From contig JBKPRA010000019.1 in the NCBI GenBank assembly GCA_046734335.1, forward strand, positions 1 through 64,000: a DNA stretch of 64,000 nucleotides, read 5' to 3'. Of the stretch, positions 44,126 through 51,943 are shown piece after piece (position 1 is the stretch's first letter; every line of letters starts with the position of its first letter). The position numbers were made by a program, and so were the translations under genes. Source of the stretch: DATBLE01 sp046734335 (GTDB lineage: Bacteria; Actinomycetota; Thermoleophilia; Gaiellales; Gaiellaceae). The notes under the pieces were generated by a model. That model had not been told where the DNA came from and searched no databases. It saw nothing but the letters and a program-made list of their open reading frames with translations.

Positions 44126-44965
44126 TCAGACGTTGACCTGGCTCTGCTCCTCGACCAGCACGCCGTACAGCTCGGGCCGCCGGTGGCCGAAGAGGTAGAG
44201 CTCGTACTCGCCCGGGATCACGTAGTCCTTGTCACGGGCCTTCTCGACGTCGACCTCGGCCACGAGCAGGGTCTCCTCGATCGGGTCGGCCTCGGCGAGG
44301 CGAGTGCCGAAGGGGTCGACGATCTGGCTGTGGCCGCAGAACTCGCCGCGCCGTTCCTTCCCAACTCGGTTCGCGGTCAGCAGGTAGATGCGGTTCTCGG
44401 CCGCCCGGGCAAGCGTGATGATCTCGGTCTGCACCTTCGCCGCCACCGGGAAGTTGGTCGGATGCGCGACGAGGTCGGCGCCGTGCAGCGCGAGCGTCCG
44501 GGTCACCTCCGGGAAACGGAGGTCGTAGCAGATCTCCACGCCGATCCGGCCGAGTGGCGTGTCCCAGACGTGGAGCTCGTCACCGGGGGTGGTAAACCGG
44601 TCGACGCCGAGGAACGGCAGGTGCGTCTTCCAGTAGGTGCCGATCAGACCGTCCGGGCCGACGAGGACTGCGGCGTTGCGGAGCCGGTCGCCGTCGCGCT
44701 CGAGCAAGCCGCAGACGGCGTGCAGGTCGAGCCGCGCACACTCGCGTTCGAGTGCCTCGACGGACGGGCCGGGCACGTCCTCGGCGAACTCCATCCCCTC
44801 CTGGAGGCTGTCGAACATGTAGCCGGGGATCGCGCACTCGGGCAGCACGAGCAGCTCGGCGCCGGCTGCGGCGGCTTCCTCGAGCCGTTGAAGGCAGGTC
44901 TCGAGGTTCCGCTCGGGCTCACCGAGCACCGGGTCGAACTGGGCGACCGCAACTCTCGAGGTCAC
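44126..44965 (-). CDS. Carbon-nitrogen hydrolase (nitrilase fold; carbamoyl amidase type)
   Basis: This 279-residue protein has the Glu-Lys-Cys triad of the nitrilase superfamily: Glu43 in LVLPECAIPGY, Lys113 in YWKTHLPFLG, Cys146 in VEICYDLRFPE. Subfamily members include N-carbamoylputrescine amidase, beta-ureidopropionase and D-N-carbamoylase. Among ureide genes and polyamine transporters, removal of a carbamoyl group is the best guess. A TAGACT -10 box 6 nt before its GTG start predicts a leaderless three-gene transcript. Confidence 0.88.
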   Translation of the reverse strand: MTSRVAVAQFDPVLGEPERNLETCLQRLEEAAAAGAELLVLPECAIPGYMFDSLQEGMEFAEDVPGPSVEALERECARLDLHAVCGLLERDGDRLRNAAVLVGPDGLIGTYWKTHLPFLGVDRFTTPGDELHVWDTPLGRIGVEICYDLRFPEVTRTLALHGADLVAHPTNFPVAAKVQTEIITLARAAENRIYLLTANRVGKERRGEFCGHSQIVDPFGTRLAEADPIEETLLVAEVDVEKARDKDYVIPGEYELYLFGHRRPELYGVLVEEQSQVNV

Positions 44966-44971
44966 AGGGCG

Positions 44972-44977
44972 AGTCTA
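44972..44977 (-). promoter_or_regulatory. -10 box TAGACT of the nitrilase-cyclase-M20 unit (leaderless)
   Basis: TAGACT on the minus strand ends 6 nt before the GTG of the carbon-nitrogen hydrolase. The region is shared with the divergent DsbA-family gene, 29 nt away. No clear -35. Confidence 0.45.
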
Positions 44978-44994
44978 ATAGCCTGACATTCGCC

Positions 44995-45585
44995 TTGCGC
45001 GCGATCCGCTTCTACTACGACGTCGTCTGCCCGTACTCGTACATGGAGTCGCACGTCGTGGAGGCGGCAGAGGACGCCGGGGAGGTCGAGGTCGAGTGGC
45101 TGCCGTTCGAGTTGCGGCCGGCACCGAAGCCGTTGCTCGAGGTGCGGGGCGACCACCTGCGCGTCGACTGGACGAAGAACGTCTATGCCCGCGCGCAGGC
45201 GATGGGCGTCGAGATCCACCTGCCCCGGTACCAGCCGCGCTCGACGCTGCCTCTGGCTGCCTGCCTCTGGGCGGCCGAGCAGGATCGCCTGCGCGCGTTC
45301 AAGCATGCGCTGTACGAGGCGTTCTTCTGCGAGGGTGAGGACATCTCGGCCGATCGGGAGATCGCGCGGGCAGCCTCCCGGGCCGAGCTCGACCCCAACG
45401 ACGCGGTCACAGCCGCGTACGACCCCGAACGGTTCTCACGAATCGCCGAGATCCGAGCGGAGGCCGGGGCCGCCGGCGTCCGAGGCGTACCTTCGCTGCT
45501 CGCCCCGGACGGCTCGAGCCACTGGGGAATGGGCGGGCTGGAGCGACTGCGGGCCGGCGAACCGCTGGTCCCGCGTCCCGCCTAG
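44995..45585 (+). CDS. DsbA-family thioredoxin-fold protein (FrnE/HCCA-isomerase-like)
   Basis: This 196-residue protein has an N-terminal thioredoxin strand (IRFYYDVVCPYSYMES) and the helical insert of the DsbA/2-hydroxychromene-2-carboxylate isomerase family, ending with GVRGVPSLLAPDG, which holds the cis-proline. The active site is CPYS, a single cysteine, so it is not a classical CXXC oxidase; a glutathione- or mycothiol-dependent isomerase role is possible. No signal peptide, so cytoplasmic. The TTG start is the best available; a CTG four codons upstream is an alternative. Confidence 0.72.
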   Translation: MRAIRFYYDVVCPYSYMESHVVEAAEDAGEVEVEWLPFELRPAPKPLLEVRGDHLRVDWTKNVYARAQAMGVEIHLPRYQPRSTLPLAACLWAAEQDRLRAFKHALYEAFFCEGEDISADREIARAASRAELDPNDAVTAAYDPERFSRIAEIRAEAGAAGVRGVPSLLAPDGSSHWGMGGLERLRAGEPLVPRPA

Positions 45586-45863
45586 CCGAGATCGAGCACG
45601 TCGAAGCGGCGCACCTCGGGCTCGAGCCCGAGCTTGCGCATCAGCTCGGTGCCGCGCGGGACGTCGGCCTCGGCGAGGTACCGGTCGAGCGTCTCGCGGT
45701 CGCGCCAGACGGCCAGCAGCCGCCCCCGTCCCTCGGCGTACTCCAGAAGCGCCGTGACCACACCGTCGGGACGCGTCGGCCGAGCCTCGTCCATCAGCCG
45801 CGCCAGGTCCGCCGCCTGCTCGGCGGTCATCTCGGCCTCGAAGCTGACCCCTGCGTAGCTCAT
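45582..45863 (-). CDS. Small dimeric alpha-beta barrel protein (ABM-like)
   Basis: This 93-residue protein (SYAGVSFEAEMTAEQAADLA, LLAVWRDRETLDRYLAEADV) looks like the ferredoxin-like, antibiotic-biosynthesis-monooxygenase fold, in which a dimer forms a barrel. No catalytic residues can be assigned and the function is unknown. It overlaps the DsbA-family gene tail-to-tail by 4 nt. A TAGGCT hexamer lies 10 nt before the ATG. Confidence 0.55.
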   Translation of the reverse strand: MSYAGVSFEAEMTAEQAADLARLMDEARPTRPDGVVTALLEYAEGRGRLLAVWRDRETLDRYLAEADVPRGTELMRKLGLEPEVRRFDVLDLG

Positions 45864-45922
45864 CTCGGCGACGAGCCTACTTCATCGGCGTTACGTTCTC
45901 CGTGCCCGGACAGGAGGGAGCG

Positions 45923-47251
45923 GTGAGCACTCCCGAACAGACGACTTCGACCGCGACGCCGATGACTCGGCGACGGAAGATGGCCGTGTGGGTGCTGATC
46001 GTCGTCTCGACGATCGTCCTGCTGGTGGCGGCTCTCACCGTCTGGGTCAAGCGGGAGGTGCTTGACACCAACAACTTCACCGCTTCGACGACCGAGCTGA
46101 TGCGAAACCCGAAGGTGCAGAGCGCGCTGGCGACGTTCCTGGTCGACCAGATCTACCAGAACGTCGACGTGAAGGCCGACCTGCAGAAGCAGCTGCCGAG
46201 CAACCTCAAGGGACTGGCGGGACCGGCCGCGGCGGCGCTGAACGACTACGGAACCCGGGCGGCGACCCGGCTGCTCGGCACGAACGCGGTCATCGACCTC
46301 GTGCAGGCCGCGACCAGGCTCGCGCATGCGCAGTTCCTGCGCATCGTGGACGACAAGCCCGGCGCCGGGCAGAAGGTGTATCTGCAGCTGCGGCCGGTCG
46401 TGCTCAGACTTGCCGGCCGCCTGGGCCTCGAGGCGCAGGTCTCCGCGAGGCTGCCGCCCGACGCGGGCCAGTTCCTCGTGCTCGACGACGCAAACGGGAC
46501 GATCAACACCGTGCGGCAGAGCGTGAGAGTGGTGCGTGCGCTGTCGCTCTTCCTCCTGCTCGTCGTGGTGGCGCTGTACGCCGCCGCGATCTGGTTGGCG
46601 CGCGGCTGGCGGCGCGAGGCGATCCTCCGCTGCGGCGCAGGCGTGTTGATCGTCGGGCTGCTGCTCTTCGTCATCCGGCACGTGCTTCAGGGGCTGCTGC
46701 TCGACGCGCTCGTCGGCGAGCGCCCGGCCCGGCCGGCGGTCAGCGCCGCCTACCTGGTCCTGACGCAGCTGCTCATGGCGATCGCCTGGACCGCGGTCGC
46801 AGTCGGCCTGATCACCGTGGTGCTGGCCTTCCTCGCCGGCCCGAGCCGCGCTGGCCGCGGGTTCCGCTCCTTCGCGGCGCCCGGTCTCGTGCGACACCCG
46901 TGGATCGCCTGGGGAATCGACGCGGGGGCGATCCTGCTGATCCTGATCGCGGCGCCGATCGACGATTGGAACAAGCTCATCTCTCGCTTCGTCGCGTTCG
47001 CGGTGATCATCGGCCTCACCGAGGCGATCCGCCGCCGGGCGAAAGAGGAGCATCCCGACGGCGGCTGGCGCTGGGACGACCTGGACTCGCCGTGGAGACG
47101 CGCGCCTGCGTCGGCTGCGGCACCAGCCGGCGATACGGTCGGCCGGCTCGAGCGGCTGAGCGCCCTCCACGACAGTGGAGCGCTCACGAACGAGGAGTTC
47201 GACCGCATGAAGGCCGCGCTCGTTCCGGCATCGTCCGCGCAGGACGTCTGA
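45923..47251 (+). CDS. Multi-span membrane protein with C-terminal SHOCT motif
   Basis: This 442-residue protein has an N-terminal span (MAVWVLIVVSTIVLLVAALT), an extracytoplasmic region of about 180 residues, then five further hydrophobic segments and a cytoplasmic tail. The tail ends in a SHOCT motif (LERLSALHDSGALTNEEFDR), a short oligomerisation helix pair. The GTG chosen has AGGAGG 5 nt before it; a GTG seven codons upstream is less likely. No enzymatic domain recognised. Its last 68 nt overlap the opposing glutamine amidotransferase gene. Confidence 0.65.
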   Translation: MSTPEQTTSTATPMTRRRKMAVWVLIVVSTIVLLVAALTVWVKREVLDTNNFTASTTELMRNPKVQSALATFLVDQIYQNVDVKADLQKQLPSNLKGLAGPAAAALNDYGTRAATRLLGTNAVIDLVQAATRLAHAQFLRIVDDKPGAGQKVYLQLRPVVLRLAGRLGLEAQVSARLPPDAGQFLVLDDANGTINTVRQSVRVVRALSLFLLLVVVALYAAAIWLARGWRREAILRCGAGVLIVGLLLFVIRHVLQGLLLDALVGERPARPAVSAAYLVLTQLLMAIAWTAVAVGLITVVLAFLAGPSRAGRGFRSFAAPGLVRHPWIAWGIDAGAILLILIAAPIDDWNKLISRFVAFAVIIGLTEAIRRRAKEEHPDGGWRWDDLDSPWRRAPASAAAPAGDTVGRLERLSALHDSGALTNEEFDRMKAALVPASSAQDV

Positions 47252-48125
47252 TCGGCCACTCGCTCTTACGAGAGCGCCGGGACCGCGATTGGCCTGGACG
47301 GCGCCTGGGGGTGAACGGGTGTAGTTCGTCTTGGCCGGACTGAACGATGCCGTAGCTCGATTCCGGAACGGCGTTCCAGGCTCCGGGTAGATCGCGCAAC
47401 GGCTCCGAGACAATCAGCCTGGACTCGTCGCTTGCCCGGGACAGCACTTCGAGCTCAGGGTAGAGCTCGCGCAGCGTCGACACGTCGGTCGAGTAGAAGA
47501 GCGTGCGCGAATCGTGCTCGCTGGAGTAGCGGAAGGCCCACACGCTGCTGCCGTTGGTGGTCGCCACCGTCATCTGGATCGGGTACTCGACGCCGTGTCG
47601 ACGGCCGATCTCTTCGATCAGGCCGACCGCGCGAGCCACAGCGCCCGGCGGGTCGTCCTCGAGTCCCAGCGTGAGCGCGAGGAAGAAGAAGACCTCGGAG
47701 TCCGTCGAGCCCTCGATGTGAGCGTAGAGCGACGGGTCGACAGCGAGCGCGAGGTCACGTTTGACCGACGCGAACTCGTGGATGACCCCGTTGTGCATCC
47801 AGAGCCAGCGGCCGTAACGGAAGGGGTGACAGTTCGTCTGCTGAACCGGCGAGCCCGACGACGCTCGAATGTGCGCGAAGACGATCGGAGCCTCGATGTG
47901 CTGTGCCAGCTCGCGCAGGTTGCGGTCGTTCCAGGCCGGCTCGACCGAGCGGAAGACCCCGGGCCTGTCCCCGACGCCGTACCACCCGATTCCGAACCCG
48001 TCGCCGTTCGTCGTCTCCGCTCCGAGAGTCGAATGCATGCTCTGAGCGATGAGCGAGTGGGTCGGTTTGTACAAGAGGTCATCGATCAGGAGTGGGGATC
48101 CGGAATATGCGACCCAGCGGCACAT
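47184..48125 (-). CDS. Class II glutamine amidotransferase (YafJ/EgtC-like)
   Basis: This 313-residue Ntn-hydrolase has Cys2 as nucleophile (MCRWVAYSGSP), then NGDGFGIGWYG, FAHIRASSG, NCHPFRYGRWLWMHNG and a DSEVFFFLA segment, the landmarks of stand-alone class II amidotransferases such as YafJ and EgtC. It releases ammonia from glutamine or a gamma-glutamyl amide. A good ribosome-binding site (ACAGGAGAAACC) precedes the ATG. The last 45 residues are Arg/Ser-rich and poorly conserved-looking. The gene directly follows the glutamate decarboxylase, suggesting a glutamate/GABA-linked role. Confidence 0.85.
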   Translation of the reverse strand: MCRWVAYSGSPLLIDDLLYKPTHSLIAQSMHSTLGAETTNGDGFGIGWYGVGDRPGVFRSVEPAWNDRNLRELAQHIEAPIVFAHIRASSGSPVQQTNCHPFRYGRWLWMHNGVIHEFASVKRDLALAVDPSLYAHIEGSTDSEVFFFLALTLGLEDDPPGAVARAVGLIEEIGRRHGVEYPIQMTVATTNGSSVWAFRYSSEHDSRTLFYSTDVSTLRELYPELEVLSRASDESRLIVSEPLRDLPGAWNAVPESSYGIVQSGQDELHPFTPRRRPGQSRSRRSRKSEWPIRRPARTMPERARPSCGRTPRS

Positions 48126-48137
48126 GGTTTCTCCTGT

Positions 48138-49528
48138 CTAGTGGCGGAACGCTGTTCCCGAAGCTGCGTCGTGCACCGGCGTCGGCTGCTGCTCGAGGCG
48201 TGGCAGCTGGCGCTCCAGATCGGCGACCAGCATGTCGGCCAGATCGTGGCTGAAGCCTCTGCGGACGACAACGCGCAACGCGGCGAGGTCGGTTCGGTTC
48301 TCGGGGAAGGCGTAGGCCGGAACTTGCCAGCCACGCTCCCGAAGGGCATCGAGACGTCGAACACCGTGTAGTTCTGGATTCCCTCGTTCAGGGTGAATGC
48401 GAAGACCGGCAGCTCGTCGCCGCGAGTCAAGAGTCGGAACGGCCCAAGCTTTTCGATTTCGGATGACATGCGCGTCGCGACGTCGCGTGCATAGCCCTGC
48501 ACTCGTTGGTAGCCGGCGAAGCCGAGCCGCAGGAAGTTGTAGTACTGCGCGACGACTTGGGCGCCAGGCCGCGAGAAGTTGAGGGCGAAGGTTGGCATGT
48601 TGTCGCCGAGGTAGTTGACCCAGAAGATGAGCTCATCCGGCAGCGCATCTTCGTCCCGCCAGACGATCCAGCCGACGCCGGGGTAGACGAGCCCGTACTT
48701 GTGGCCCGACGTGTTGATCGAGGCCACGCGAGGAAGTCGAAAGTCCCAGACGAGCTCTTGGTCGAGGAACGGCGCGACCATCGCTCCCGATGCCCCGTCG
48801 ACGTGCACCGGCACGTCGATTCCCGATTCGCGCTCGAATTCGTCGAGCGCCGCGCAGATCTCCGCTACGGGCTCGTAGGAGCCGTCGAAGGTCGAGCCGA
48901 GGATGGCCACCACGCCGATCGTGTTTTCGTCGCAGAACTTGACCGCCTCTTCAGCGGCCAGATGGAAACGGTCGCCCTCCATCGGGACGAGGCGCATCCC
49001 GATGTCCCAGTAGTTCGCCAGTTTCTCCCAGCAGACCTGGACGTTGATCCCCATCACGAGGTTCGGCTTGTCGGTGGGCTTTCCCTCGGCGGCGCGTCGC
49101 TTCTGCCAGCGCCTCTTGAGTGCCAGCCCGCCGAGCATCGCAGCCTCGCTCGAACCGGTCGTCGAGCAGCCCGTGGCAGCCTCGGCCTCCTGGGCATGCC
49201 AGAGGTTGGCAAGGATGTTCACGCAGCGCTTCTCGATCTCGGCGGTCTGCGGGTATTCGTCCTTGTCGATCATGTTCTTGTCGAAGCACTCGGCCATGAG
49301 CTTCTCCGCTTGCGGCTCCATCCACGTGCTGACGAAGGTCGCGACGTTCATGCGCGCGTTGCCGTCGAGCATCAGCTCGTCGTGGACGATCTGGTAGGCG
49401 ACATCGGGCGCCATCTCCCCCTGGGGCAGCTCGTGCCGCGGAATCGTCTGCGTCTCGCTCGCGAAAAGCGGCGAGATGGAGATCTCGTCGCTCCGCGCCA
49501 CTGGAACTCGGCTGTGGATGACGGTCAT
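48138..49528 (-). pseudogene. gadB: Glutamate decarboxylase with a -1 frameshift near the 3' end
   Basis: Residues 1-393 match bacterial glutamate decarboxylase, including HVDGASGA and the PLP lysine Lys277 in NTSGHKYGLVYPG; the enzyme converts glutamate to GABA and CO2. After NYTVFDVS (about 48350) the frame shifts. The expected tail (DALRERGWQVPAYAFPENRT and the rest, 70 residues) continues in the next frame to a stop at 48138. Restoring one missing base gives 463 residues, close to the usual 466. As read, translation instead yields an 87-residue scrambled tail that runs into the amidotransferase gene. A sequencing error or a recent mutation are both possible. AGGAGG precedes the ATG. Confidence 0.85.
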
Positions 49529-49642
49529 GGACCCGGCCTCCTAATCCCAACATCGTGTCGATAGCGCGTGCGGGCGCCCACGCTCCGGCGAGTATCTCCT
49601 GTCGGCAGGTGTCCAAGCGGTGAAAGACAGAACCCGCGGCCC

Positions 49643-50656
49643 CTACGTGCTGATCATCTTCTTCTCGACCCCGACGCCCGCCGCGACCGCGCGCTCGTAC
49701 TCGAGTGGCACGGTCGCGGAGTCCTGGAGCGCGATCCCGGTCGAGTCGAAGACCGTCACCTGCTCGTCGGACTGACGCCCCTCGAGGTCGCCGCAGATCA
49801 CCTTGCCGATCTCGCCTGCGAGGTCGTCCTCGGTGATCGCTCCTTCGGTCAGCGCCACGTTGATCTCGCCGTCCTCGCGGCACTGGCGGATGTCGTCGAC
49901 GAACACGCGGGCGCGCTGCAGCGTGCGCGGGTCGAGCTCCTGTTCGCCCTTCAGGTCGGCGCCGAGAGCGGCGATGTGCGCGCCCGGCTTCACCCACGCG
50001 TCGTCGACGAGCCACTTCCGTGCGTGCGTGCCGGTGACGATCACGTCCGCGCCCTCGACCGCCGTCCGCACGTCGGTCGTCCCGGTGATCCGCAGGTGCG
50101 GGTACTTCGGCGCCTCCTCGGCCATGAAGCGGTCGACCGATTCCTGCGTCCGGCTCCAGATCCGCACGTCCTCCCACGGGAACACGGTGTCGCAGGTGGC
50201 GAGCGAGCCACGGCCGACGAGGCCGCTGCCGAGGATCGCGAGCGCATTCGAGTCCCTCCGCGCGAGCCAGCGTGCGGAGGCCGCCGCCGAGGCGCCGGTG
50301 CGCATGAGTGTGTGGTACGAGCCGTCGCAGATCGCGAGCGGGAAGCCCGTCTCCGGATCCGTGTAGATGAGAATCGAGAACACGGCCGGCAACTCGTACT
50401 GCGCGTTGTCCTCGCGGATCGAGACCCACTTGCAGGCAGCCGCCTCAGGCTCCTCGATGTAGGACGGCATCACCTCCCACTCGCCCTTGTAGCGGTCGAG
50501 GACGATGTGGCCCTTCGGCTCCATGTAGACCCGGCCGAGCCCGTGCATGCGATACGCGTGCTCGACGCAGTCGACGTACTCGCCGGGGGTGAGCAGCCCG
50601 ACCATGTCCGACCAGCTGAGGATCAGCGTCTTGCGATTGCGCCAGCTCTCGGCCAC
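49643..50656 (-). CDS. Ornithine cyclodeaminase/mu-crystallin family protein
   Basis: This 337-residue protein has the dimerisation domain and a Rossmann fold (LAILGSGLVGRGSLA) of the ornithine-cyclodeaminase/alanine-dehydrogenase/ketimine-reductase family, plus the MRTGASAAASARWL segment before it. Members cyclise ornithine, reduce cyclic imines or make alanine with NAD(P). The neighbourhood suggests an amine- or imine-related substrate. The GTG start lies 6 nt after a TAGAGT -10 box, so the mRNA is predicted leaderless. It diverges from the third M20 hydrolase. Confidence 0.85.
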   Translation of the reverse strand: MAESWRNRKTLILSWSDMVGLLTPGEYVDCVEHAYRMHGLGRVYMEPKGHIVLDRYKGEWEVMPSYIEEPEAAACKWVSIREDNAQYELPAVFSILIYTDPETGFPLAICDGSYHTLMRTGASAAASARWLARRDSNALAILGSGLVGRGSLATCDTVFPWEDVRIWSRTQESVDRFMAEEAPKYPHLRITGTTDVRTAVEGADVIVTGTHARKWLVDDAWVKPGAHIAALGADLKGEQELDPRTLQRARVFVDDIRQCREDGEINVALTEGAITEDDLAGEIGKVICGDLEGRQSDEQVTVFDSTGIALQDSATVPLEYERAVAAGVGVEKKMIST

Positions 50657-50662
50657 GGGCCG

Positions 50663-50668
50663 ACTCTA
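50663..50668 (-). promoter_or_regulatory. -10 box TAGAGT of the ornithine-cyclodeaminase-like gene
   Basis: TAGAGT on the minus strand ends 6 nt before the GTG start. The same hexamer on the plus strand 28 bp away serves the divergent M20 gene, giving a symmetrical leaderless promoter pair. Confidence 0.5.
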
Positions 50669-50690
50669 CGACGTCTGGCCCGCCACGGTC

Positions 50691-50696
50691 TAGAGT
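50691..50696 (+). promoter_or_regulatory. -10 box TAGAGT of the copy 3 M20 hydrolase
   Basis: TAGAGT on the plus strand ends 8 nt before the ATG, with no Shine-Dalgarno between them. It mirrors the minus-strand box of the divergent gene. Confidence 0.5.
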
Positions 50697-50704
50697 CCCC
50701 CGCG

Positions 50705-51943
50705 ATGAACCGAGAGGAGAGCGCACAGCGGATCGAGCGCGACATCGAGACGCTCTCCGGGTCCGACTACACGCTCACGGACGAGGCGATCCGGCGCTAC
50801 GCCTACACGCAGGAGTACCGGAACACGATCGCGTACTTCACGCGCGAGCTCGAGGCGCTGGGCTTCACAGTCGAGCAGGACCCGGTCGGCACGCTGTGCG
50901 CCCGCAACCGGCCGCAGGGCGAGCCGGTGTTCGGGATCGGCTCGCATTGCGATTCGAATCGGAACGGGGGCCGCTACGACGGGACGATGGGCGTGGTCAC
51001 CGCGCTCGAGGTCTGCCGGCTGAACGCGGAGCTCGGGCTCGACCTGCCGCTGCAGCTGATCTCGTTCCTGGAGGAAGAGGGCTCCGGATTCGGACAGATG
51101 CTGCTCGGGAGCAGGATCATCGCGCAGCGGGTCGACGAGGAAGATCTCCGCGAGCGGTTCCGCGCGATCGACGACGGGCGCAGCTTCTGGGACCACGCGG
51201 CCGAGGCGGGGTACGAGCCCCAGCGTTGGCGCGACTGCGCACACGTGCTCGACGACCTGACCGGCTGGATCGAGATGCACATCGAGCAGGCGCGCGTGCT
51301 GCAGGACACCGGCAACCGCATCGGTCTGGTGACGGCGATCGCCGGATACGTGCACGCCGACGTCACGGTCACCGGCCGCGGCGACCACGCCGGGGCGACA
51401 CCGATGGACCTCCGGCTCGACCCGACCCTCCCGCTCGCCGAGACCATCGCCGAGCTGGAGCGGCTCGCGGTGGCCGCGGGGCAGGGCACCGTCGGCACGG
51501 TCGGTGAGATCGAGGTCGACCCAGGCATCATCAACGCCGTCGCGGCCCAGCTGCGCTTCTCGCTCGACATCCGCGGACCGGTCGACGACGCCTACCGGGG
51601 GGTGGCACGCGACATCGCGGACTTTGCGGAGGAAGCCGCTCGGCGACGCGGGATGAGAGCGGAGTACCGCGAACGGCAGACCCTGCCGGCGACGCCGATG
51701 GACGAGCGGATCGTCTCTGCTCTCGAGGAGGCGGCAAAGGCGACCGGCGAGCCGTTCACGCGCATGCACTCGGGTGCGGCACACGACACGATGTGCGTCG
51801 CCGACCGCGTGCCGACCGCGATGGTCTTCGTCCCCTGCAAGGACGGGATCAGCCACCACCCGGACGAGGACGCCGACCCGGCCGACGCGGCGCTGGCCGC
51901 CGAGATCATCCTGAACGCCGTTCAGGCGCTCGCGCGAGCGTAG
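50705..51943 (+). CDS. M20-family ureide/N-carbamoyl amidohydrolase (copy 3)
   Basis: This 412-residue protein has the di-metal ligands in SHCDSNRNGGRYDGTMG, LEEEGSGFG, HIEQARVLQ and MHSGAAHDTMCVA, as in the allantoate amidohydrolase and N-carbamoyl-amino-acid hydrolase group. It is clearly diverged from the two other copies. With allantoinase encoded in the window, one copy likely serves allantoate and another ureidoglycolate or an N-carbamoyl amino acid; which does what cannot be told. It converges on aconitase with a 22-nt overlap. Confidence 0.87.
   Translation: MNREESAQRIERDIETLSGSDYTLTDEAIRRYAYTQEYRNTIAYFTRELEALGFTVEQDPVGTLCARNRPQGEPVFGIGSHCDSNRNGGRYDGTMGVVTALEVCRLNAELGLDLPLQLISFLEEEGSGFGQMLLGSRIIAQRVDEEDLRERFRAIDDGRSFWDHAAEAGYEPQRWRDCAHVLDDLTGWIEMHIEQARVLQDTGNRIGLVTAIAGYVHADVTVTGRGDHAGATPMDLRLDPTLPLAETIAELERLAVAAGQGTVGTVGEIEVDPGIINAVAAQLRFSLDIRGPVDDAYRGVARDIADFAEEAARRRGMRAEYRERQTLPATPMDERIVSALEEAAKATGEPFTRMHSGAAHDTMCVADRVPTAMVFVPCKDGISHHPDEDADPADAALAAEIILNAVQALARA

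Noticed and set aside
48086..48137. Alternative C-terminus of the glutamate decarboxylase running into the amidotransferase gene
   Set aside because: The 87-residue tail is low-complexity and out of frame with the conserved decarboxylase tail, which resumes in another frame.
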